From contig JAILNY010000084.1 of the NCBI GenBank assembly GCA_024691105.1, positions 1-50,652 on the forward strand: a DNA stretch of 50,652 nucleotides. The letters are read 5' to 3'. The notes below the pieces were generated by a model. It was not told the DNA's origin. It worked only from the letters and a program-made list of their open reading frames with translations, and searched no databases. The position numbers and the translations under genes are program-made. Source of the stretch: Treponema sp. Lineage in GTDB: Bacteria > Spirochaetota > Spirochaetia > Treponematales > Treponemataceae. Shown here piece by piece: positions 25,370 through 32,694 of this stretch (its first letter is position 1; each line of letters opens with the position of its first letter).

Positions 25370-26587
25370 ATGAAAGATAATATTTCAGTTCTCGTCTGTG
25401 ACGACTCGGCACTGATGAGAAACCTTATTTCTCGAATTGTCGAGAATACTGAAGGTCTTACTGTCTGCGCAAAGGCAATGAACGGTCAGATGGCTTTGGA
25501 TAGAATTGAAGATGCAAAGCCTGATGTTATTGTACTTGATATTGAAATGCCTGTAATGACAGGTATCGAGTTTTTGCGTGAACGAAAAAAGCGTCATATT
25601 GATATTCCGGTTATAGTTCTTTCAAGTATTGCAACAGAGGGTGCTTCTGTTACCATGGAAGCTCTCGAACTTGGAGCAAGCGACTTTTTAACAAAGCCAA
25701 ATGGTTCTGTCAGTGCGGATTTGTCATCTGTTGCTGACCGCCTTGTAGAGCTTTTGTCTTCTTACGGTTTTGCCTATGCGACATTGCGTGGAAAAAATGT
25801 CTATGAACCAGACTTTTTTATCCGCCAGATTAAAATGCGCGAGGCAGAGCGCTTTGTTCTTGAACAGAAAAAAGAAAAATTTGAGACACTTCAGGAACAG
25901 AATGTCGAAAAAGTCACCGATAAATTTGTTCCGCGCGCTTCTAAATTTGAATGGGCTCCACCAGAAAGAAAGGCTCCTGCAGTTATTACTCCGCAGCGCG
26001 AAGGTGGCCGCATAGATGTAATTGCAATCGGTATTTCTACCGGTGGTCCAAATGCCTTGCGCGAAGTCTTTAAGCTTATTGATCCTCATCTTAAACAGCC
26101 GATTCTTGTCGTGCAGCACATGCCTGCAGGCTTTACAAAGGAATTTGCAAACAGTTTAAATAAGATTTGTCCGCTTAATGTGCAGGAAGCAGAAGATGAA
26201 ATGAAGATTACCAGTGGCAATATTTATATTGCTCCTGGCAACTATCATATTCTGGTTGAGCGCCGTCCGTTAGGAAATGTAATACGTCTTTCTCAGGAAC
26301 CACAGCGAAACGGTCACAGACCTTCGGCTGATGTCCTTTTTGAGTCTGTTGCCGAGGTTTACAAAAACAATGCGCTTGGCGTTATCATGACAGGAATGGG
26401 TAAGGACGGCGCGAATGAACTGGCAAAGATGCGTTCTCAGGGAGCATGGACTTTAGGACAGGATGAAGCGTCTTCGATTGTCTACGGAATGCCTCGCGTT
26501 GCATACGAGCTTGGCGCTGTTCAAAAACAGGTTCCTTTGCGCGAGATGGCTGATGCAATCAGTTCTCTTGCTCGAGAACATCTTTAA
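25370..26587 (+). CDS. cheB: Protein-glutamate methylesterase/response regulator CheB
   Basis: Demethylates and deamidates chemoreceptors when phosphorylated by CheA. The 405-residue protein has an N-terminal receiver with the phospho-acceptor Asp57 in VIVLDIEMP. A linker of about 80 residues, rich in Lys and Glu (about 130-212), is longer than in E. coli CheB. The esterase domain has Ser223 (GISTGGP), His250 (VVQHMPAGF) and Asp346 (GMGKDGA). Its 3' end overlaps the convergent rseC-like gene by 29 bases. Confidence 0.95.
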   Translation: MKDNISVLVCDDSALMRNLISRIVENTEGLTVCAKAMNGQMALDRIEDAKPDVIVLDIEMPVMTGIEFLRERKKRHIDIPVIVLSSIATEGASVTMEALELGASDFLTKPNGSVSADLSSVADRLVELLSSYGFAYATLRGKNVYEPDFFIRQIKMREAERFVLEQKKEKFETLQEQNVEKVTDKFVPRASKFEWAPPERKAPAVITPQREGGRIDVIAIGISTGGPNALREVFKLIDPHLKQPILVVQHMPAGFTKEFANSLNKICPLNVQEAEDEMKITSGNIYIAPGNYHILVERRPLGNVIRLSQEPQRNGHRPSADVLFESVAEVYKNNALGVIMTGMGKDGANELAKMRSQGAWTLGQDEASSIVYGMPRVAYELGAVQKQVPLREMADAISSLAREHL

Positions 26588-27029
26588 TTTCGGGATAGAT
26601 AAGCAGCATTCCTGAATGTGTAATTTTTAGCACGATGAATGCTGCAAGACCAAAGAATAAAATTACGATGAGGGCTTTAATTCCTTCTGGACAAGCGGCA
26701 TTTTGTGTGCCGCTTTTTTTTATGATTTTAGTTACAAGGTTGAATATCGGGTTAGAAAGAAGATAGCCTGCAACTGCCATGACAATCGGAAACACAAGAG
26801 AGACAATGCTTTCGATAAATTCTTCAACCTTAGAAGACGCAATAATTACAAGCGAGCCAGCTTTTAAAGGCAGATTCTGGCTGTTTACGGCAGGAAAGAT
26901 TTTTCCTCGTTTTGTACAGCTTTGCGTGCAGTGAGCACATTCTGTAAAAGCGACTGGTTCAACAAGAACGATATTGCTGCGTTTTGGGTCTGGTGAGGTT
27001 GTGCTTTTTACGATGGCGTTTTTCTGCAT
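26559..27029 (-). CDS. RseC/MucC-like membrane protein (SoxR-reducing family)
   Basis: A 156-residue protein. In E. coli RseC modulates sigma-E and works with the Rsx/Rnf complex to reduce SoxR. It has the family's N-terminal cysteine cluster, Cys31, Cys34 and Cys38 in CAHCTQSCTKRG, then two membrane helices at about 71-93 and 118-140. A GACGGA ribosome-binding site precedes the ATG at 27029. It is not adjacent to the rnf operon, which lies 11 kb away in this window. It overlaps cheB tail-to-tail. Confidence 0.8.
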   Translation of the reverse strand: MQKNAIVKSTTSPDPKRSNIVLVEPVAFTECAHCTQSCTKRGKIFPAVNSQNLPLKAGSLVIIASSKVEEFIESIVSLVFPIVMAVAGYLLSNPIFNLVTKIIKKSGTQNAACPEGIKALIVILFFGLAAFIVLKITHSGMLLIYPEIKDVLEQEN

Positions 27030-27069
27030 GTTATTCCGTCTTTTGCTTTAGATTATTTATCTGCAATTT

Positions 27070-27597
27070 TTAGTTTGAAGAAGTTTTTAAGCCGCGCATC
27101 CGCTGAATGCATTCTTCTTTTCCGACTTTGTTGCCAAGCTCGTCATAGGTGTCACGCAGGTTGAACAATGCGTCGTAATAATACGGGTTTATGGAAATTG
27201 CGCGTTCAAAGGCTTCGGATGCATCCTTGTAGAGTGCCTGACTAAAGTAGATAACGCCCATTGTGTTCCAAAGATGTGCATTGAGCGGATAATAATAAAG
27301 GCCTTCTGTGCAGTACATAAGGGCTTCTTCTGTCTGTTCCATTGAAAGACAGATTATAGCCAGAGTCTCTATTACGTCTTGATCGCAAGGCTCAATGTCG
27401 TAGGCTTTTAAGAGGCACTCTTTTGCTGAATTGAGTTTGCCTGCGTCGCGATAGGTAACACCGAGGTTGAACCACAAAAGATAGTTTGATTTTTCTACTA
27501 CCAGAGCTCTTTTAAAGCAGGCAATGGCTTCGGTAAAGTCGCCGTTGGCTGCAAGGCTGATTGCCTGTGTGTTAAGCGATTCTGCGCGTTCAATCAT
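27070..27597 (-). CDS. Tetratricopeptide-repeat protein
   Basis: A 175-residue protein made of about four TPR units: LNTQAISLAANGDFTEAIAC, LLWFNLGVTYRDAGKLNSAK, EALMYCTEGLYYYP and LWNTMGVIYFSQALYKDASE. No signal peptide is visible, so it is cytoplasmic. TPR proteins act as protein-binding scaffolds, and the partner is unknown. GGGGG lies seven bases before the ATG. It is followed by the polyprenyl synthase gene upstream in the same direction (33-base gap), so they could share a transcript. Confidence 0.88.
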   Translation of the reverse strand: MIERAESLNTQAISLAANGDFTEAIACFKRALVVEKSNYLLWFNLGVTYRDAGKLNSAKECLLKAYDIEPCDQDVIETLAIICLSMEQTEEALMYCTEGLYYYPLNAHLWNTMGVIYFSQALYKDASEAFERAISINPYYYDALFNLRDTYDELGNKVGKEECIQRMRGLKTSSN

Positions 27598-27630
27598 TGT
27601 TGTACCCCCTGTTATATTTAAAATTTATTT

Positions 27631-28758
27631 TTAAATCCTTGGAAGCATTGCGTCAAAAAGGCTTGTTATTTCGTTTGCAGCATCTGAGTGCGGTTCGGAG
27701 CTTTCAAACATATTGATAAGCTCCTGCGTTTTTTCTTTTACAAGAAGACGGCCTTTGTCAAATGCCTTTTTAATGCAGTTTCCTTTTTCGAGAATTGAAA
27801 TACATTCTTCAACGCTCTCTGATATTATACCCTCTTTTTGTGCTTTTTGAAAGCAATTTGCAATTTTTTCTTTATCCTGCGGATTTTCTGAAATATGCAT
27901 TAAAACAGGAAGGCTTTTTTTGCCTTCTACTATATCGTCGCCTCTCTTTTTGCCGGGGTTGCCGGTCGTCAAATTCTGAACATCGTCCAGAATCTGGAAT
28001 CCCTCGCCAATACCGCGTGCAATTTCTCCGGCCTGTGTTGCCTGTCCCATAGTACCGCCACCGGCTAAGATACCGACAGAGACTGCAAGGCAGGCGAGGG
28101 TTCCGGTTTTGTTCTGGACCATTGCCTGGTATTCTGCCATTGTCGGAAAAATGTCAGGATTGCGATGCCAGAGGATATCCATTGCCTGACCAAGATGGAG
28201 GCGCCGAAGCTCGCGGTTAAAAAGGGTGTAATAAAAGTTTTTCTTTTCTATGTTAATATCAAGGTGTTCGATTGCAGTCGGGGCTGTAAAATAGAGCCAG
28301 GATGCGGCATTAAGCGCGGTGTCCAGACCGTAAGTGATGTGGGCTGCGGGTTTGCCGCGGCGAGTGTCGGCGCCGTCTTCGATGTCGTCATGGATAAGGC
28401 TTGCGGTATGAACGAACTCGACAAGCGGGGTAAGTGCGAGGCTTTCGGCGATGTGCGCGTCGTAAGTGGTGCCGGAGCCCAGCGCGTCGGCACAGTCGTC
28501 GCGCGAGCCATTAGTGGTGCGCGCGGAATCTGAGTTTGCCACCATCATCGTGCACAAAACCTGGAGTACGGGGCGCCATCTTTTTCCGCCAAGGCTTAAA
28601 AGCGCGTGGCATGGTTCTGTAAGCACTTTAATATGAGTGTCATTTACAGCAACCGGAATCGAGCCAAAGCAAAGCGACTTCCATTCCTTGTTAAATTCCA
28701 CCGGAAGAAAATTATTAAGAGTCTGTTCAATGCTTTCGCGAATATTTTTTATGTCCAT
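27631..28758 (-). CDS. ispA: Polyprenyl (farnesyl/geranylgeranyl-type) diphosphate synthase
   Basis: Condenses isopentenyl diphosphate with allylic diphosphates. The 375-residue protein shows the first Asp-rich motif HDDIEDGADTRRGKPA (FARM). The second is FQILDDVQNLTTG, where DDVQN replaces the classic DDxxD. An earlier GTG at 28767 is possible, but the ATG at 28758 sits eight bases after AAAGGG. The protein is longer than typical short-chain synthases, with an N-terminal extension containing an Asp/Ser/Thr-rich insertion. The chain length of the product cannot be read from the sequence; ispA is a tentative name. It is divergent from rlmE. Confidence 0.82.
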   Translation of the reverse strand: MDIKNIRESIEQTLNNFLPVEFNKEWKSLCFGSIPVAVNDTHIKVLTEPCHALLSLGGKRWRPVLQVLCTMMVANSDSARTTNGSRDDCADALGSGTTYDAHIAESLALTPLVEFVHTASLIHDDIEDGADTRRGKPAAHITYGLDTALNAASWLYFTAPTAIEHLDINIEKKNFYYTLFNRELRRLHLGQAMDILWHRNPDIFPTMAEYQAMVQNKTGTLACLAVSVGILAGGGTMGQATQAGEIARGIGEGFQILDDVQNLTTGNPGKKRGDDIVEGKKSLPVLMHISENPQDKEKIANCFQKAQKEGIISESVEECISILEKGNCIKKAFDKGRLLVKEKTQELINMFESSEPHSDAANEITSLFDAMLPRI

Positions 28759-28826
28759 TTTTGGCACCCTTTGGTTTGTTTGATTTACTGATTTTAGTAT
28801 AACGTGTTTTTTTTAAAGAGTGAATT

Positions 28827-28844
28827 CAATTTTTTGAAAAATTG
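28827..28844. repeat. Perfect 8-bp palindrome upstream of rlmE
   Basis: CAATTTTT (28827-28834) and AAAAATTG (28837-28844) flank two bases. It lies directly before the string GCCGATAA. It could be a regulator-binding site. Confidence 0.45.
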
Positions 28845-28860
28845 TGCCGATAAAATAACC

Positions 28861-29463
28861 ATGAGCGCAAATAGTTACGAAAAACCCGATTTTTGGTCTA
28901 GAAAAGCATTTTCAGAAGGTTATCCTGCGCGTTCAGTTTATAAACTCCAGGAAATTGATGAAAAATTTGGTATGATCAAAAAGAATTATACTGTTCTTGA
29001 CCTTGGGGCAAGTCCGGGGAGCTGGACTACGTTTCTTTTACGCAAAATGGAAGGAAGTGGCAAAGTTGTTTCGTGCGATTTAAATCCGCTTGCAAAGGAC
29101 GTTAAGGGTGATAATCTTGTCTTTATCCAGGGTGACCTGAACGAAAAAGCGATAAGAGATCAGATTAAAGAAATCGGACCTTACGATCTTGTTGTCTGCG
29201 ATGCTGCTCCTTTAACTACCGGAAATCGTACTGTTGACACCGCCCGAAGCCAGGGACTTGTAGAAATGGCAATCTGGTATGCCCAGACCATGCTAAAGCC
29301 TGGTGGAAATTTTGCTGTTAAAATTTTCCAGAACGGGGATCAGCAGGCTCTTTTAAAAAAGATGAGAGAAATTTTTACAAGTGCCAAGGGCTTTAAACCT
29401 GAAGCATGCCGGCGTGAATCATTTGAGACTTATTTGGTTGGCATAAATAAAAAAATGGTATAG
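28861..29463 (+). CDS. rlmE: 23S rRNA (uridine-2'-O)-methyltransferase RlmE (FtsJ)
   Basis: Methylates U2552 in the A-loop of 23S rRNA, a late step in 50S assembly. The start at 28861 gives 200 residues, close to family size. The catalytic Lys-Asp-Lys-Glu set is visible: RSVYKLQEID, CDAAP, AVKIFQ and ESFETYLV. The SAM site is DLGASPGSWT. No ribosome-binding site precedes the ATG, and a TAAAAT lies only four bases before it, so the start region is unusual. A longer frame from 28804 has no better signal. Confidence 0.93.
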   Translation: MSANSYEKPDFWSRKAFSEGYPARSVYKLQEIDEKFGMIKKNYTVLDLGASPGSWTTFLLRKMEGSGKVVSCDLNPLAKDVKGDNLVFIQGDLNEKAIRDQIKEIGPYDLVVCDAAPLTTGNRTVDTARSQGLVEMAIWYAQTMLKPGGNFAVKIFQNGDQQALLKKMREIFTSAKGFKPEACRRESFETYLVGINKKMV

Positions 29464-29511
29464 AATACGATAGAGAGTGTGTCACATTTTCTGTTTATTT
29501 AAGGAACGTGT

Positions 29512-30564
29512 ATGAATAAAAAGGCAGAATTGATTTTAAAAATCGGCTCAAGTTTTTGCGTTGCTGCATTGATTGCAGGAACCGCTACATATTGTGCAAA
29601 ATCAATAGAGAGACAGAAAATATATGACGATAATAACGGCGTTGGTGGTCTTGAGATGTCAGCTGTTCCTCAGTATGACACTCAGGATAAAATTGACGCT
29701 GTTACCGGAGGCTCGACTGCAGAAGCTTCAGAGGTTTCTGAAGCAGAAACTTTAGAAGAGGCTCAGGAAGAAGCTCGCAAGGATGTTCTTGCGCTTGAAG
29801 AAGCCGAGAAAAAGATGATTGACGGCGGACTTTATTATACAGCGTACAGAATTAAAAAAGGTGACATGATTGGTGTTATTGCCGAAAAATACGGCGTTTC
29901 TCAGGACACATTAATCAGCGTAAATAACATTCGTGCAACACGAACAATTCAGATTGGACAGAATATTAAAATTCCTTCTCTTGATGGAATTCTTTATAAC
30001 GTAAAAAAAGACGGCGAAACTCCAGAGACTATTGCAAAAAAATACGAGGTAGAAGCTGAAGAGGTTGCAAATGTAAATCATGTTGCCCTTGATGCTTCGT
30101 TTAATGCAGGTCAGTCGGTTTTTGTTCCGGGTGCGGAACTTGACTGGATCACTCGTCAGGAAATTAACGGTGACCTGTTTAGAAAACCGATTCATGGTTA
30201 TTACAGAATTTCTTCTTACTTTGGATGGCGCGGAAGTCCGTTTACAGGCCGCAGACAGTTCCATGGTGGAATCGATATGGCTTGTCCTAAAGGGACAAGG
30301 ATTTATGCTGCAATGGAAGGGACAATTATTACAAAGTCCTACAGCAATGTTTACGGAAACTACGTAATCATTCAGCATCACTCAGGCTACAAAACCTTGT
30401 ACGGCCACATGAGTTCTTTTTCAAATCTTAAAGTTGGTACCTGGGTTACTACAAACACCGTCATCGGTTATGTAGGAAGTACAGGTCAGAGTACCGGACC
30501 GCACTGTCACTTTACAGTGTTTAAAAACGGAAGAATGGTTAACCCATGGAATCTGTGGGGATAA
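29512..30564 (+). CDS. LysM-domain M23 metallopeptidase
   Basis: Periplasmic peptidoglycan hydrolase anchored by an N-terminal helix (about 10-30). After an acidic spacer (about 65-100), two LysM domains bind glycan: the first starts at YRIKKGDMIGVIAEKYGVSQ, the second at YNVKKDGETPETIAKKYEV. The M23 domain keeps all zinc ligands: His and Asp in FHGGIDMACP, then YGHM and the HxH in GPHCHF. It is therefore predicted active, not a degenerate activator. AAGGA precedes the ATG. Two hairpins follow the stop, then the FliL-like gene. Confidence 0.92.
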   Translation: MNKKAELILKIGSSFCVAALIAGTATYCAKSIERQKIYDDNNGVGGLEMSAVPQYDTQDKIDAVTGGSTAEASEVSEAETLEEAQEEARKDVLALEEAEKKMIDGGLYYTAYRIKKGDMIGVIAEKYGVSQDTLISVNNIRATRTIQIGQNIKIPSLDGILYNVKKDGETPETIAKKYEVEAEEVANVNHVALDASFNAGQSVFVPGAELDWITRQEINGDLFRKPIHGYYRISSYFGWRGSPFTGRRQFHGGIDMACPKGTRIYAAMEGTIITKSYSNVYGNYVIIQHHSGYKTLYGHMSSFSNLKVGTWVTTNTVIGYVGSTGQSTGPHCHFTVFKNGRMVNPWNLWG

Positions 30565-30571
30565 AATAAAA

Positions 30572-30630
30572 CTTACGCGATGTAAGGTCGCGTGAGAAAA
30601 ACGGCGCGCGATGTAAAGTCGCGCGTTTTG
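30572..30630 (+). repeat. Two tandem CGCG hairpins after the M23 gene
   Basis: Hairpin 1: CTTACGCGA (30572-30580) and TCGCGTGAG (30588-30596). Hairpin 2: GCGCGCGA (30604-30611) and TCGCGCGT (30619-30626), then TTTTG. Both loops are TGTAARG, so the two are copies of one unit. The second could act as a terminator. A further 14-bp direct repeat GCGTTTTGCGTATT lies at 30623-30636 and 30663-30676. Confidence 0.7.
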
Positions 30631-30696
30631 CGTATTGAGCGAAAGTTTGTGCAGCGCATGACGCGTTTTGCGTATTTGACGCAAGTGGGGCGGGGG

Positions 30697-31188
30697 ATGA
30701 AAAGCGATATCAATAAAATCTTAACGTATATTATTTATGTTCTTTTAGGGATAATCGTAGTTGGAACCCTTATCGCGATTGTCACAGGTAAAGCAAATCT
30801 TAGTCAGCGCTACAGAAGGCGCGACCCATCCGGTGTTGCAGAAATCTTTTCTAAAAATGGAGCAGAGATGCAGGAGTTTAAAGAGTTTGGGACTCTCCGT
30901 GCCCTTACAAAGCCTGAGTCGGATTCTGTTTCTAACGGCGTAAATCTTGTTGTAACACCATGGCTTTCTTATCAGAAAGCAGATTCAGCTTTTTACGAAG
31001 AGCTTGCCCACAAAAAGAAAAAGCTTGAAACAATCTTTTTAAGTTATTTTGCATCGCGTACTCAAAAAGAATTATTTTCTCTTGGAGAAAAAAATATAAA
31101 GAAAGAATTGTGTAATTTAGTAAATGAACAGCTTGTGCTTGGAAAGGTAGATGCTGTATATTTTGACGATTACATTTTTCTTGAATAA
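30697..31188 (+). CDS. FliL-like flagellar basal-body-associated protein
   Basis: A 163-residue protein. One N-terminal membrane helix (about 9-30) is followed by a soluble part. The C-terminus KKELCNLVNEQLVLGKVDAVYFDDYIFLE-like ending (shown here only in part: VNEQLVLGKVDAVYFDDYIF) matches the FliL pattern, which associates with MotAB stators. The frame opens at 30592, but the ATG at 30697 follows AGTGGGG and starts at the membrane helix. It is not in a flagellar operon here; it may be a second FliL paralogue or a relative with another partner. Confidence 0.7.
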   Translation: MKSDINKILTYIIYVLLGIIVVGTLIAIVTGKANLSQRYRRRDPSGVAEIFSKNGAEMQEFKEFGTLRALTKPESDSVSNGVNLVVTPWLSYQKADSAFYEELAHKKKKLETIFLSYFASRTQKELFSLGEKNIKKELCNLVNEQLVLGKVDAVYFDDYIFLE

Positions 31189-31220
31189 TTCAATTATTTT
31201 GCAACCTATAGTAAAAAGTG

Positions 31221-31246
31221 GTGTCTAATTAAGTGAAGACACTTAA
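31221..31246 (+). promoter_or_regulatory. Overlapping alternative hairpins before the sigma operon
   Basis: GTGTCT (31221-31226) can pair with AGACAC (31237-31242), or TTAAGTG (31229-31235) can pair with CACTTAA (31240-31246). The two stems share bases 31240-31242 and are mutually exclusive. They end just before the ribosome-binding site GGGGGA. A control element or an operator is possible. Confidence 0.4.
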
Positions 31247-31258
31247 ATGGGGGACTTT

Positions 31259-31624
31259 ATGGGAAACGCATTAACTTCTGAAACTGCACAGATTATTATT
31301 TCGGTTATTCCGATTGTAGGAATTGGCATTGGCGGAATTGTTGTGTTTTTCTATATTCTCTGGCACCACCACGAAGTAAAGCTCCGCATAATAAACGGAA
31401 CTTACAAAACCCGATCTTTTGATCTTGAAACATTTTCGCTTTTAACAGGACTTCTTCTTACGGGAATTGGTTTTATTTTAACGGTTTTGTTTTTATGTAT
31501 CGAAGGCGTTTCGTATGTTCTTTTAGGCGGTTTGATTCCTTTTATAATCGGTGTGTCCCTGCTGATCTTTTTTAAGGTCAATCCCGCATTTAAAGTGAAA
31601 AATGACAAATACTCAGAGAAATGA
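31259..31624 (+). CDS. Small membrane protein in sigma-factor operon (DUF6249-like)
   Basis: A 121-residue protein with three hydrophobic helices, at about 12-35, 60-82 and 86-108. The section between the first two is basic and soluble (HHHEVKLRIINGTYKTR). It resembles DUF6249-type small membrane proteins found next to ECF sigma factors, though the match is from memory. An ATG at 31247 is also possible; 31259 sits four bases after GGGGGA. It overlaps the sigma gene by 23 bases and is probably part of the regulatory unit. Confidence 0.65.
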   Translation: MGNALTSETAQIIISVIPIVGIGIGGIVVFFYILWHHHEVKLRIINGTYKTRSFDLETFSLLTGLLLTGIGFILTVLFLCIEGVSYVLLGGLIPFIIGVSLLIFFKVNPAFKVKNDKYSEK

Positions 31625-32183
31625 TGTTGAGCATATAGCAGCATATAAAAGAGACTCTGAACTTGTTAAGACAACGCTTGAAGGCGACAGCAAATCTTTT
31701 GCGCGTCTTATGACGCTTTATAAAAAAAGAATTGTTGCCTTGGGAATGAGTTTTTTCAAGAATATTTCTGATACAGAAGATTTTGTTCAGGAAGTGTTTC
31801 TTAAAGCATATACTAAGCTTAATACATTTCGGGGCGATTCACTTTTTTCTACCTGGCTTACTCGAATTGCCTACAATACTGCGTATAATTCAATTAACCG
31901 TCGTAATGAATACGTTCCGCTGTCGGATGACTCTTTGTTAAAAGATCCGTCTGATACTCCGGAAGAGGCTCAGATAAGACGGCTTACATGTGAATCGATA
32001 AGAGAAGCAATCAAGGAACTTCCTGAACAGTATGCGGTTTGTCTTGATATGTATTTCTTTTATGATATTCCGCATGCAGAAATTAGTAATATTACGGGCT
32101 TGCCTGTAAATACGATAAAGTCACATATATTCAGGGCAAAAAAAATATTGCGTGACAAACTGATTGAGAGAGGACTTGTATGA
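31602..32183 (+). CDS. ECF-type RNA polymerase sigma factor
   Basis: A 193-residue extracytoplasmic-function sigma factor. Region 2 is at about 25-95 (EDFVQEVFLKAYTKLNTFRG, then FSTWLTRIAYN). Region 4 is at about 135-185 (ELPEQYAVCLDMYFFYDIPH, then NTIKSHIFRAKKILRDKL). No extra domain is present. It overlaps the membrane-protein gene upstream, and the anti-sigma ATG overlaps its stop (ATGA-type), so all three genes are co-translated. The promoter class it recognises was not identified in this window. Confidence 0.95.
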   Translation: MTNTQRNDVEHIAAYKRDSELVKTTLEGDSKSFARLMTLYKKRIVALGMSFFKNISDTEDFVQEVFLKAYTKLNTFRGDSLFSTWLTRIAYNTAYNSINRRNEYVPLSDDSLLKDPSDTPEEAQIRRLTCESIREAIKELPEQYAVCLDMYFFYDIPHAEISNITGLPVNTIKSHIFRAKKILRDKLIERGLV

Positions 32184-32644
32184 AACACTCTGACGAATGC
32201 AGCAAAATTATGGACACTTATCTTGAACTTGATAAAGGCGAGCGTATTCCATGGAAGGTGACGCTTCATCTTTTGACTTGTTCAAAATGCCGTAAGCAGG
32301 TAAAGATGCTTAAAGCTGCAGAAAAGATTGCCCGCTCTCCAATTGAAATTCCTGTTCCAATTGACGACAGTTCTATCCTTGCAGTCATGTCAAAAATTAA
32401 TCCTGATTATCAGAATTATAAAAACCCGATTTCTATTGCTAAATGGATTATTGCCGGCGTTGTAATGATTCTGTTTATGCTTACCTTTGGATTGAGCTCT
32501 TATCAAAAGGCTGACAAGGCAATCATGATTTCGTTTTATATTTTGTTTGCGTGTGTTGTAACGGCTTACTGCGCTATGTTTGTCGGAACAAACATTGATT
32601 ACTTTGTTAAGCTGATTAACGCAAAGAAAATAAAGCTGGATTAA
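32180..32644 (+). CDS. Zinc-finger (ZAS) anti-sigma factor, membrane-bound
   Basis: A 154-residue protein. The N-terminal domain carries the zinc-binding anti-sigma signature HLLTCSKC (His-x3-Cys-x2-Cys) near residue 30. Two membrane helices follow at about 88-108 and 118-140. It overlaps the sigma gene by four bases, so it is its cognate inhibitor. The membrane location suggests that the signal is an envelope or redox condition. Confidence 0.88.
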   Translation: MKHSDECSKIMDTYLELDKGERIPWKVTLHLLTCSKCRKQVKMLKAAEKIARSPIEIPVPIDDSSILAVMSKINPDYQNYKNPISIAKWIIAGVVMILFMLTFGLSSYQKADKAIMISFYILFACVVTAYCAMFVGTNIDYFVKLINAKKIKLD

Positions 32645-32668
32645 GGTGCGTCAGTTGAATGCGCGCGG

Positions 32669-32694
32669 TTTACGATATCGCGCGCTATCGTAAA
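32669..32694. repeat. CGCG hairpin between anti-sigma gene and hflX
   Basis: TTTACGATA (32669-32677) pairs perfectly with TATCGTAAA (32686-32694) around TCGCGCGC. It is related in style to the hairpins at 30572-30626, with CGCG and TTTAC/GTAAA motifs. It lies in the gap between the convergent anti-sigma and hflX genes and overlaps the end of hflX. No T-run follows, so terminator function is uncertain. Confidence 0.6.

Noticed and set aside
28846..28853. GCCGATAA upstream of rlmE as a FliA (sigma-28) promoter
   Set aside because: The nearest TAAA (28814-28817) is 28 bases away, not about 15, and rlmE is not a motility gene.
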